A DNA stretch of 23,960 nucleotides from an uncultured Eubacteriales bacterium (GTDB taxonomy: Bacteria; Bacillota; Clostridia; Christensenellales; CAG-917): assembly GCA_900550855.1 (NCBI GenBank), contig URTQ01000008.1, forward strand, positions 1-23,960. The letters run 5' to 3'. Below the pieces are notes generated by a model. The model did no database searches. It was not told where the DNA came from and saw nothing but the letters and a program-made list of their open reading frames with translations. Positions within the stretch are counted from its first letter, which is position 1, and each line of letters starts with the position of its first letter. Shown here one piece after another: positions 17,084 to 23,960 of this stretch. Made by a program: the position numbers and the translations under genes.

Positions 17084-19777
17084 TTATCTTTCCGTAACGA
17101 GAGAGAGATTCCAGTTTTCGCTTGTCAATCCCTTGAACGAGGACAACTCGTCTTCGGAAGTGAACGTTCTCTCGTCGATTTTGTTTACGTTGTACGCAAA
17201 CAAGTCGTCTCTTTGATATGTGGGCAGTTCGACTGCGAGTTGCATAACGAGGTCGAGCGCTTGGCTGTAATATCTTGCACGTCTCTTTTGGTCGTTGGTC
17301 TTTCTTGCCTTTTCAATCAAGTCGGACAAATCGTTGATTATGCCTTGCTCGGTCGCATAGGTCTTTCCTGCCGTGTCGTTGAGGATTTGTTTGTAACCCC
17401 AGTTGAGAACGGAAGTCGCGGTGGACTCTTTGTGATAGACCTGATACATATCGGGGTCGAGAGTCGAACCCCACGCAGCCGCCCAAACGGTAAGTTCGCC
17501 GGTGGACAACTTTTTAAGAGCGTTTGCGTCCGTGGTCACGGTGATTTGGAATCCGCATTGATTGAGGATTTCTCTTGCGTGAAGCATTGCGTTGAACGCG
17601 GGGTGATCGGTTTCTTCGCCTGCAATCGTGAACGTGTATTTGAGTTGGTTGCTACCCTTTTGGTAGATACCCTCGCCGTTTACGGTGTAGCCTGCGCCTT
17701 CAACCAAAGAGGTGAGGAACTCGATTTGTTGTTCTTCGCTCATCTTTTGACCCGCTTTCAAGCCTTTTGCCTCGACGAATTTCTTGTAGTCGGGGTTGAC
17801 TACCGTGAGGTCTTCGGGAACGGGGCTTCCGACGTACGGATAATACGGGGTCGGTGCTTTCGTGCCTTGCGTGTTGCCGGGATATGCCCAACTCGACTTG
17901 GACATAGAACGGTAAATCGGCGAAGCGGTCGTCTTGTAGTAGTCGACGCACTCTTGCGTGTTGATTGCGTGCATAATGGCTTGTCTAACCTTTATGGACG
18001 GAACTTTGCCCGCGTTGATGCCGATGTAGCCGTAACCGAGCGTACGAACGGATTTGCTCTTGAAACCTTGATGGTTGTTGATTTCTTCGATTGTTTCGGG
18101 TTTTGCGTTGGGTTCTGCAAAGTCGATTTCACCGTTGTAAAGAGTGTTGGTGATTTGGTTTGTAGAAACCACTTGATAACGCACTTTCTTGATTTTTGCG
18201 GGACCCATACAGAAGTAGGGGTTTCTCTCGAAGTAGATGACGCCCTTGTCGCAGAAGTCGCCCGAAGCGATGTTGTCGATGCCGCCGCTCGATTTGGAAG
18301 CGGCATATGCGCCTGCGCCGACGGGAACGCCGACTTTGTCGTCGCCCTTGATGACTTGGTTCATAAAGGATTGCGACATAAATTCGACGCCGAAGTTTTC
18401 TTCAAAGTCGAAAGACTCGATGTAGTTTTTGCCGTTCCAGTTCGTCGTGGAATAGTAGTACATAGGCGCAACGCCGATTGCGAAGTTCCAGATTGCTTTG
18501 GGGTCGACGCCGTTGATGGTGATTGCAAGCACTTCGTTGCAGTCGCTCTTGACGTTTCCGTTCTCGTCGTACTCGACGGGCTTGTAAGTCTTGCCGTTGA
18601 CGGTGACGGATTCGGTGCGGTTTGCAAATTTGATGCCCGAAATGTTCTTGACCGCTTTGCCGCCGAGGTTTTGAGCAAATTCTTCCATCGCTTCTTTTTC
18701 GAGGAACTCGGAAAGGTTGGACGCGGTTGCCCAGTAAGTCACGATTTCGTTGACGTCTTTGGGCATTTTGGTGTTAAACACGATGTCGATTGCGTTTTGT
18801 TTCGCTCTTTCTTTGGCTTGTTGAGCGGTTTCGTTGCCGACGGGGTCGGACCATTTCTTGATTTCGTTCAAATCGTTGGTGAAAGTCGCGCTCAATTTTG
18901 CGTCTTTCTTGTTCCACGAAATGATACCTTCGTTGTAAAGGAACGCCTCTTGGTCGGTGGTGAGCAAGTCTTTGTAAAGTTTGCCGCCCTCGTCCTTAAA
19001 AGTGATGTCCTTGTAGGTGTCCACCGCGTTGGAATAGTCGGAAGCGAGTTCTTCTTTGAACAATTCCGTCGCTTTCTTGAAGTCTACGACGACGTACTTG
19101 CTTTCGGGATTGTTCTTGACGTATTCCGTGAGGCTTTCGGTCATAAGGTCGATGTCGTCAGCCGCTTCTTCGTTTTCGTCGATAACGGTTTCAACCGCCG
19201 ATTTGAGAGCGTTGATTCTGCCGTTTGCGATAATTCTGAATTGATTGTTGAACGATTCTTGCTCTTTCTCGTTTTGAGTTTGAGTGCGGTACGCTTTAAG
19301 ACCTACGATGTCCGTCGAATAAATCGTGCTCGAACCGGTGTATGCGGGGTCGAGGTAGACGTAGTAGTTGAAAAGCACGTCCTTTATCGTAAGATACGAA
19401 CCGTTAGAGAAACGAATGTTGTTTTTGAGCACGAAATAGTAGGTGTTCGTGCCGTTTTCGTTTCCTTCCTCAGGCTCTTGCAAGTCGAGAGTGATGACCG
19501 CTTCGTTCTCGCCGTATGCGACGTTGCCCTTCGAGTCGTTGGTGAGCATTGAAAGTTGCGTCATACCCACGACGCTATTGTCGGGACCCGTCGTGGAAAA
19601 GAACGGGTTGAATACGTTGTCAACCGCCTGCGTAGAGAACACGAGAGGGTCGTTTTCGTTGTCGTATGCTTTTTCTTTGTCCTTGTCGTTGCACGCCGCG
19701 AGCATTGATACGCAAAGAGCGAGCATAAGGACGATCAACACGACTTTCGTAACCGAATTGTTTTTTGCTGATCTCAT
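17084..19777 (-). CDS. oppA: Very large oligopeptide-binding lipoprotein OppA (SBP family 5)
   Basis: This is the extracellular peptide receptor that delivers substrate to OppBCDF. The ATG at 19777 is chosen over one 15 nt upstream, because a perfect AAGGAG (19784-19789) lies 6 nt before it and the upstream ATG overlaps that site. This gives 897 residues. The signal peptide ends in LAAC with C29 lipidated. SBP_bac_5 features include an N-terminal FSTQAVDNVFNPFF, FVLKNNIRFSNG (about 115-126) and a later GYGYIGINAGKVPSIKVRQA-type segment. The family is usually about 500-600 residues. Here roughly 250 extra residues (about 165-415), helical and charged, separate the first domain from WNFAIGVAPMYYYS. 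The previous gene ends 45 bp upstream with no terminator, so the two are likely co-transcribed. Confidence 0.92.
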   Translation of the reverse strand: MRSAKNNSVTKVVLIVLMLALCVSMLAACNDKDKEKAYDNENDPLVFSTQAVDNVFNPFFSTTGPDNSVVGMTQLSMLTNDSKGNVAYGENEAVITLDLQEPEEGNENGTNTYYFVLKNNIRFSNGSYLTIKDVLFNYYVYLDPAYTGSSTIYSTDIVGLKAYRTQTQNEKEQESFNNQFRIIANGRINALKSAVETVIDENEEAADDIDLMTESLTEYVKNNPESKYVVVDFKKATELFKEELASDYSNAVDTYKDITFKDEGGKLYKDLLTTDQEAFLYNEGIISWNKKDAKLSATFTNDLNEIKKWSDPVGNETAQQAKERAKQNAIDIVFNTKMPKDVNEIVTYWATASNLSEFLEKEAMEEFAQNLGGKAVKNISGIKFANRTESVTVNGKTYKPVEYDENGNVKSDCNEVLAITINGVDPKAIWNFAIGVAPMYYYSTTNWNGKNYIESFDFEENFGVEFMSQSFMNQVIKGDDKVGVPVGAGAYAASKSSGGIDNIASGDFCDKGVIYFERNPYFCMGPAKIKKVRYQVVSTNQITNTLYNGEIDFAEPNAKPETIEEINNHQGFKSKSVRTLGYGYIGINAGKVPSIKVRQAIMHAINTQECVDYYKTTASPIYRSMSKSSWAYPGNTQGTKAPTPYYPYVGSPVPEDLTVVNPDYKKFVEAKGLKAGQKMSEEQQIEFLTSLVEGAGYTVNGEGIYQKGSNQLKYTFTIAGEETDHPAFNAMLHAREILNQCGFQITVTTDANALKKLSTGELTVWAAAWGSTLDPDMYQVYHKESTATSVLNWGYKQILNDTAGKTYATEQGIINDLSDLIEKARKTNDQKRRARYYSQALDLVMQLAVELPTYQRDDLFAYNVNKIDERTFTSEDELSSFKGLTSENWNLSLVTER

Positions 19778-19783
19778 TTCTAT

Positions 19784-19789
19784 CTCCTT
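19784..19789 (-). promoter_or_regulatory. Ribosome-binding site that fixes the oppA start
   Basis: AAGGAG on the minus strand lies 6 nt before the ATG at 19775-19777. The longer reading frame would start at 19792 and run across this site without a recognisable ribosome-binding site of its own, so the shorter start is preferred. Confidence 0.8.
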
Positions 19790-19822
19790 CATTCGATGAA
19801 ATTTGTTTTTCTTGTTCGTTTT

Positions 19823-21004
19823 TTATTTTGCTTCCGTCATAGTGACGTCGAAGTTTTCAATGGTTGTGTTTTCCGCCGTTCTGTAACCTTGCTCGAACGC
19901 TTTGAAGTCGCTTGCGAAATCGAAGTCCTTGTTGTTCACAGGTCCGCCGACGATCTCGTACGTCACTTCGATTGAAACGTTCTCTATCTTCGAATCCGTC
20001 GCGCTCATACAAAGCGGTGCGAAATAAATCTTCTTTATCTTGGACGTTCCGCCGTCGACGGTGAACGTTGCGCCGCTGAACTTGATATTGCGAAGCGTTG
20101 CGCCCGAAAGGCTTTCGAACAGGCTTGCGTGAACCGCCGTATCGCCCGAATTGTCGTCGAAGTTGAATTTAAGGTCGTTGTTTCCTGCGTTGTACGCAAT
20201 CGTGAAGTTGGAAATCGTATGACCGTTGCCCTCGAACACGCCGCCGTAGTTTTCAAAGGAAAGCGTCACGCCCTTCATATCGATGTCTTCAAGCAAATAG
20301 ATGTCGTTGCTTCTTGCCGCAATCAATTCGCTTGCCGTGCGCACGAGAGTGTATTCGCCCTTGACGTACTTGACGTAAACGTTTATCGCCGTGTCTTCTT
20401 CACCGCCGGGGTGCTTATATCCCTTGACGGGTTGAGTGCACTCTTCGTCGAGATAATAGCCGTCGTCCATATATCCCGTGTCATCGTCCGCAAAAGCGAG
20501 CGCGGTGTATCCGCTGCGTTTCGTCGCATAATTTTCGTAATCGTCGAACTCGTCGCCTTCGGACACGTCGTAGGAAGCGATGATTTGCGTTTGACCTTGT
20601 TCGTCGACGTAGCAAACGTTATACAAATACGTCACGTTTCTCTTCCAGCCTGCGTAGAGCGTAACGCCGTCCGTTCCCACCTTGTCGGTTGCAAAGTCCC
20701 ACATATCCGAGTAGGTCACCTTTCCGTCGACTTCCGTTCTCGTTTTGAACCAACCCACGAAAGTGTAGCCGTCTTTTTTGAATTCCTTGCGAGAAAGCGC
20801 GAGCGGCTCGCGAATGAGATTCGTCGTGCCGTCCTTGAAGTCGTAGTACTGATAGAAAGGCAGAGTGCAGTTTTGGTATACGCCGCCTTCCGGCTCGAAG
20901 GTGATTTTCGTCAAGCCGTCGTAATTCGTCGAGTTATTGCAAGCGACGAGCAAGCACGCAACCGACAAAATCATTAACGCTGTGACCAACAATTTTTTCT
21001 TCAT
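19823..21004 (-). CDS. Surface lipoprotein with InlB-type (Listeria-Bacteroides) repeat and beta-helix-like C-terminus
   Basis: This encodes 393 residues. The signal peptide ends in LVAC with C22 lipidated. Residues about 32-122 form an InlB B-repeat/Flg_new unit, with the diagnostic GYTFVGWF...TLYAGW. A second, degenerate copy may follow at about 126-205. Residues about 208-390 resemble a short parallel beta-helix: the ELIAARSNDIYLLEDIDM start, then GVFEGNGHTISNFTI and LFESLSGATLRNIKFSG, as in GLUG-type repeats. Such proteins are usually adhesive or polymer-binding, but the ligand is unknown. The start has AGAGG about 5 nt upstream. It is the first gene after the promoter at 21107-21135 and appears to lead the opp operon, so a role in capturing substrate for peptide uptake is possible but unproven. 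Confidence 0.88.
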   Translation of the reverse strand: MKKKLLVTALMILSVACLLVACNNSTNYDGLTKITFEPEGGVYQNCTLPFYQYYDFKDGTTNLIREPLALSRKEFKKDGYTFVGWFKTRTEVDGKVTYSDMWDFATDKVGTDGVTLYAGWKRNVTYLYNVCYVDEQGQTQIIASYDVSEGDEFDDYENYATKRSGYTALAFADDDTGYMDDGYYLDEECTQPVKGYKHPGGEEDTAINVYVKYVKGEYTLVRTASELIAARSNDIYLLEDIDMKGVTLSFENYGGVFEGNGHTISNFTIAYNAGNNDLKFNFDDNSGDTAVHASLFESLSGATLRNIKFSGATFTVDGGTSKIKKIYFAPLCMSATDSKIENVSIEVTYEIVGGPVNNKDFDFASDFKAFEQGYRTAENTTIENFDVTMTEAK

Positions 21005-21106
21005 ATATCCTCTTTGTTTTTCGCTCGGATTGTTTTCGAACGAAACTTCTGTCTTATGCCACGCATACGCATATATAACGCACGCGCATATTTTTGATAC
21101 TTAATG

Positions 21107-21135
21107 ATTCTAAAACTACTTTTATATAAAGTCAA
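21107..21135 (-). promoter_or_regulatory. Sigma-70-type promoter of the lipoprotein-opp operon
   Basis: On the minus strand TTGACT (21130-21135) and TAGAAT (21107-21112) are separated by exactly 17 bp, each one mismatch from consensus. Transcription would begin near 21100, giving a leader of about 96 nt before the ATG at 21004. No clear riboswitch or operator was seen in the leader. Confidence 0.65.
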
Positions 21136-21568
21136 ATAATATTATCACAAAATGTAAATTTAATTATTCTTTTTGCATTTTTATGCAGAAAACGACAAAA
21201 ATGTATATGCGATTTTGCAAATCTATGAATAAAAATTCTTTGCGATTTACACCGCATCGTCCTTTCTTAAACAGTTGTGTTTTCTCTGTTGTTTTCGCAA
21301 TAACCGCATTTTATAGCACTATTTTCGATTGATAAACATTGTATTTGGCAAAAATCGACGATTTAAGCGCATATCGATTGCAGATTCCGACACAAAGACT
21401 TGCACTGCCCTATACGGCGTTTTCGAAAATCGCATTTTTGCATAATTCGCAAATTTTCGCAAATAAATATGCATTTTACAAATTTTGGTTTTTAGAAAAA
21501 ACACATCGGAATTTGTGCTTGTTTACGCGACAAATCGCGCCGTTTTGCCGAGTTTCCACACGCAAGAC
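21136..21568. other. AT-rich intergenic stretch without a convincing gene
   Basis: This gap lies between the opp promoter and the terminator of the YhhN-family gene. Open frames here are short, have low-complexity translations and lack credible ribosome-binding sites. A weak hairpin centres on gcat-tttt-atgc (21175-21186). On the minus strand an extended -10-like TGCTATAAA occurs near 21310-21318. Several variants of a TTTTGCAAAT-like string recur. None of these is strong enough to call a gene or a regulatory RNA. Confidence 0.6.
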
Positions 21569-21597
21569 AAAAAAAGAAAGCACCCCGCAGGGTGCTT
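21569..21597 (-). terminator. Rho-independent terminator of the YhhN-family gene
   Basis: On the minus strand the stem AAGCACCC / GGGTGCTT (8 bp, GC-rich, loop TGCG) is followed by TCTTTTTTT. It starts 20 bp after the stop codon at 21618, so it ends the short transcript and insulates the opp promoter region from read-through. Confidence 0.88.
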
Positions 21598-21617
21598 GAA
21601 ACGTTGTCGATTTTGCC

Positions 21618-22391
21618 TCAGATAAAGAGCAGCGACAGCGCGATGAGAAACTGCGCAAGATAGTACGTCGTGTGGTTTACGATTATCATAAGACGTGATT
21701 CGGGGTTGAGTACGCCCTTGCGCTCGTAGTCCGCAGGCTTGGAAAAATAGGTCATCGAAAGCACCATATCCGAAACCACGAAAAGCACCGAACCGGCAAC
21801 GAGTATGCCTGCCGAAGCAGAGCCTTGCGCAGGCTTGACGTACAGCGCGCTGAGCACCACGAACCAGCAAAGCAAAAACGCGTACGCTATGCTCGGAATA
21901 AGGAATTTGCCGAACTGCATTTTCATAACGTATATGCACACGAGGAACATCACCGCAACGATTGCCGCCGAGCCGAGAGCCGACCAAAGCAGATTCATTT
22001 CGTAGCCGTTGAAGCGAATCGCCATCGACGTTATATACAAAATATGTCCTATGCCGAACGCCAACATACCGAAGTACATCATCGTGTCGCGGTCCTTTTC
22101 AACGCCCTCGTATTTGCCTTCGAGACCTTTGAAATAAATTTTGAAATCGAGGGTGATATCCCCCACCATACCGAGCACCAAGCCCATAATCACGAGCGCA
22201 CTCGGAAGAAGTTTCGCGCCGAAATTGCCCACGATGCCGTTTTCGACAGCGGCGGCAAGTCCCGTCGCAATAAAGAACAGCGAAGTAGCGGTTTTAAGCA
22301 CGATTGCCAGAGCGGACGATTTTTTATCCCTTGCAATCAAAAACAGAATCAGCATAATTATGCCGCAAGCAAGCAGAAAATACGGTAACAT
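21618..22391 (-). CDS. YhhN/TMEM86-family membrane protein (possible lysoplasmalogenase)
   Basis: This 257-residue polytopic membrane protein has about eight hydrophobic segments. The family signatures are visible in order: LVLGMVGDITLDF (about 71-83), AFGIGHILYI (about 111-120), LFVVSDMVLSMTYF (about 204-217) and TYYLAQFLIALSL near the C-terminus. The conserved Asp residues in GD and SD fit the proposed active site of TMEM86B-type lysoplasmalogenases, which cleave the vinyl-ether bond of lysoplasmalogens. Many anaerobic Clostridia contain plasmalogens, so this would make sense, but bacterial YhhN proteins are mostly uncharacterised. The loop between the second and third motifs (YFKGLEGKYEGVEKDRD) is longer than usual. 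The ribosome-binding site is AAGGGGGGGG, a run of eight G. A single-gene unit with its own terminator; unrelated to peptide uptake as far as can be seen. Confidence 0.85.
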   Translation of the reverse strand: MLPYFLLACGIIMLILFLIARDKKSSALAIVLKTATSLFFIATGLAAAVENGIVGNFGAKLLPSALVIMGLVLGMVGDITLDFKIYFKGLEGKYEGVEKDRDTMMYFGMLAFGIGHILYITSMAIRFNGYEMNLLWSALGSAAIVAVMFLVCIYVMKMQFGKFLIPSIAYAFLLCWFVVLSALYVKPAQGSASAGILVAGSVLFVVSDMVLSMTYFSKPADYERKGVLNPESRLMIIVNHTTYYLAQFLIALSLLFI

Positions 22392-22425
22392 ACTTTTCCC
22401 CCCCCTTCATAGTTTTGATAAGTTT

Positions 22426-22454
22426 ATTTTACACCCATAATTTGAAATATTCAA
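22426..22454 (-). promoter_or_regulatory. Candidate promoter of the YhhN-family gene with overlapping inverted repeat
   Basis: On the minus strand TTGAAT (22449-22454) and TAAAAT (22426-22431) are 17 bp apart. A perfect 9-bp inverted repeat, tgaaatatt (22443-22451) and aatatttca (22460-22468) around an 8-nt spacer, overlaps the -35 box and could be an operator. The sequence is AT-rich, so chance matches are possible. Confidence 0.4.
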
Positions 22455-22531
22455 CACTCAATATTTCACAAAAGTTCGCAAAACGCCCGCTTTTTTGCGG
22501 CGCAATCCTCGCTTGACGTTCTCGATTGCTA

Positions 22532-22560
22532 TTGCAGATTATTATTTTGTCGATTATAAT
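22532..22560 (+). promoter_or_regulatory. Candidate promoter of the M18 aminopeptidase gene
   Basis: A perfect TATAAT (22555-22560) has TTGCAG (22532-22537) 17 bp upstream. Transcription would start near 22567, about 50 nt before the ATG. The 10-bp palindrome ATTTGCAAAT (22559-22568) overlaps the expected start point. A second extended -10-like string, TGGTATTAT, lies at 22578-22586. Confidence 0.45.
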
Positions 22561-22616
22561 TTGCAAATACTGCGATTTGGTATTATCATATAAAAAAACG
22601 AAATAAGGACGAATTT

Positions 22617-23858
22617 ATGGACGTCATCAACTTTTTGGACAAATCGTACACGGCATACCACGCCGTAAAACACAGCGAATATATCCTTGAAAAACACGGA
22701 TTTTCAAAACTTAACCTTGCGGACAAGTGGAATCTCGAAGTCGGCGGCAAGCACTACGTCGTCAAAAACGGCACTTCTGTAATCGCGTTTGTCGTCGGCG
22801 AAAACTTTGCTTTCAACATTGCGGCAAGCCACACCGACTCGCCTTGTCTGCACGTCAAAGGCAGAGAGTTGCTTCCCTCGCCCGAAGGCGCAAGGCTCAA
22901 CGTCGAAGCGTACGGCGGACTTATTCTCTACTCTATGCTCGACGCGCCGTTGAAAGTGGCAGGCAGAATCATCGAAAAGCACGGCGATATGCTCACGAGC
23001 AAAATCGTCGAGAGCGACTACACCGTCAATATCCCGTCGCTTGCCATACACCACAATCCCAACGTCAACTCGGCGTTTTCGGTGAGCGTGCAAAAGGATA
23101 TGCTTCCGCTCGTCGGCGACGTGGACGACTTCTATTCCACCCTTTCAAAAGAGGAAATCGTCGACGCGGACCTTTACGTCGTGCCGGCGACCGTACCTTT
23201 CAGAAGCGGCGCAAACGGCGAATATCTCTGCTCGCCGAGAATCGACAATCTCACGAGCGTGTACGCAACTCTCGTCGCACTCGTAAACGCAAATCCGCAA
23301 AACGTTGCGATTTGCGCTTGCTTCGACAACGAGGAAATCGGCAGTCGTACAAAGCAAGGCGCAAACTCTGCGCTTATGCAAACCGTGCTTGAAAAAATCA
23401 CGAGCGGACTCGGCAAAACCAAAGACGATTATATATCCGCTTGCGAAAACGGCTTCATTCTGTCCGTTGACAACGCCCACGCGCTTCACCCGTCCTTCCC
23501 CGAAAAAATGGACGTCAAAGAGCGCGTGTACATGGGCAAAGGCATCGTCGTAAAACATCACGTCAACTATGCGACGGATGGCGAATCCTCTGCGATTTTC
23601 AAAACCATACTCGACAAAGCGAACGTCGAAAGACAGGACTATTACAACAATTCCGACCAACGTTGCGGAAGCACGATAGGACTTATGGCAAGCGCGAATC
23701 TCGGTATGAAAGCGTGCGACATCGGTCTTGCGCAACTTGCAATGCACTCTGCCGTAGAAACGGTTTCGTATGCGGACATTGCCAAAATGCAAGCGGGCGT
23801 AAAAGCGTTTTTCGACACGAAACTCGTCGAAACATCGAACTCGATTCTCGTCGAATAA
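22617..23858 (+). CDS. apeB: M18-family zinc aminopeptidase
   Basis: This 413-residue cytoplasmic metallo-aminopeptidase removes N-terminal residues from peptides. The family motifs are complete: H72 in SHTDSPCLHVK, D210 in SPRIDNLTS, the E239-E240 pair in FDNEEIGS, D285 in SVDNAHALHP and H377 in AQLAMHSAVET. These supply the ligands and catalytic base of the two-zinc site. The conserved RCGSTIG (349-355) is also present. Length is normal for the family, and no signal peptide is seen. The ATG has AAGGA about 8 nt upstream. It is the only plus-strand gene, with its own probable promoter. It is not in the opp operon, but it could complete the hydrolysis of peptides that Opp brings in. The symbol follows common usage for short bacterial M18 enzymes. 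Confidence 0.95.
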   Translation: MDVINFLDKSYTAYHAVKHSEYILEKHGFSKLNLADKWNLEVGGKHYVVKNGTSVIAFVVGENFAFNIAASHTDSPCLHVKGRELLPSPEGARLNVEAYGGLILYSMLDAPLKVAGRIIEKHGDMLTSKIVESDYTVNIPSLAIHHNPNVNSAFSVSVQKDMLPLVGDVDDFYSTLSKEEIVDADLYVVPATVPFRSGANGEYLCSPRIDNLTSVYATLVALVNANPQNVAICACFDNEEIGSRTKQGANSALMQTVLEKITSGLGKTKDDYISACENGFILSVDNAHALHPSFPEKMDVKERVYMGKGIVVKHHVNYATDGESSAIFKTILDKANVERQDYYNNSDQRCGSTIGLMASANLGMKACDIGLAQLAMHSAVETVSYADIAKMQAGVKAFFDTKLVETSNSILVE

Positions 23859-23960
23859 ATTTATATTAAAATTACACAAACGGCACTTTATTAGCACAAA
23901 ACACGCGGTTAATGTGTCATTTTTGCAAATAGTTCGTGGACGGAACACGAGCCGCAACGG

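Noticed and set aside
17060..19552. An 830-codon open frame on the plus strand opposite oppA
   Set aside because: It is a shadow of oppA, which has a signal peptide, a lipobox and SBP_bac_5 motifs. The antisense translation shows no family and no ribosome-binding site of note.
21132..21257. Minus-strand 41-codon frame (start MRCKSQRIF) in the intergenic stretch, with an extended -10-like sequence upstream
   Set aside because: Its AAGGA is only 2 nt from the ATG, its stop lies inside the -35 box of the opp promoter, and the basic, low-complexity translation is what AT-rich noncoding DNA gives.
21339..21599. Plus-strand 86-codon frame in the intergenic stretch
   Set aside because: It has no ribosome-binding site, runs through the terminator of the YhhN gene, and its translation resembles no protein.
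23859..23960. A possible terminator after the aminopeptidase gene
   Set aside because: Only a short imperfect stem without a T-tract is visible near 23932-23952, which is not enough for a call.

Overview
The window looks like the chromosome of an anaerobic, probably gut-associated Clostridia-type Firmicute. This is inferred from the LVAC/LAAC-type lipoproteins, a Gram-positive Opp operon, BspA-type leucine-rich repeats, a lactocepin-like subtilase and InlB-type repeats. A Christensenellales-like uncultured lineage would fit, but I cannot place it by search. No rRNA, tRNA, CRISPR array, insertion sequence or phage gene was recognised. Apart from the last gene, everything is on the minus strand.

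Reading in the direction of transcription (right to left), the first transcription unit starts at a good sigma-70-type promoter (21107-21135). It runs through a surface lipoprotein with InlB-like repeats (19823-21004), a very large oligopeptide-binding lipoprotein OppA (17084-19777), two hairpins, the permeases OppB and OppC, the ATPases OppD and OppF, and a 93-residue single-pass membrane protein (11999-12280) overlapping oppF. After only 71 bp comes a 7.5-kb gene (4380-11927). It encodes a 2515-residue lipoprotein-type S8 subtilase with an inserted PA domain, C5a-peptidase-like Fn3 region, two bacterial Ig-like domains, about 31 LRR_5 repeats and a C-terminal membrane anchor. Three further lipoprotein genes follow (3814-4365, 1457-3799 and one cut by the left edge, 1-1396). 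The last two share an unrecognised module of about 200 residues.

To the right of the opp promoter lies a noncoding AT-rich stretch of about 430 bp. Then come a minus-strand YhhN/TMEM86-family membrane protein with its own intrinsic terminator (21569-21597) and, divergently on the plus strand, an M18 zinc aminopeptidase (22617-23858). The final 102 bases hold no recognisable gene.

Taken together, the locus reads as a protein-scavenging system. A surface protease with adhesive repeats cleaves proteins, OppA-F import the peptides, and a cytoplasmic M18 aminopeptidase can finish their breakdown. The unknown lipoproteins are candidate accessory surface factors. The family assignments come from visible motifs; the functional link is an inference from co-location. 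Several starts were reassigned from ribosome-binding sites (oppA to 19777, oppF to 13610).
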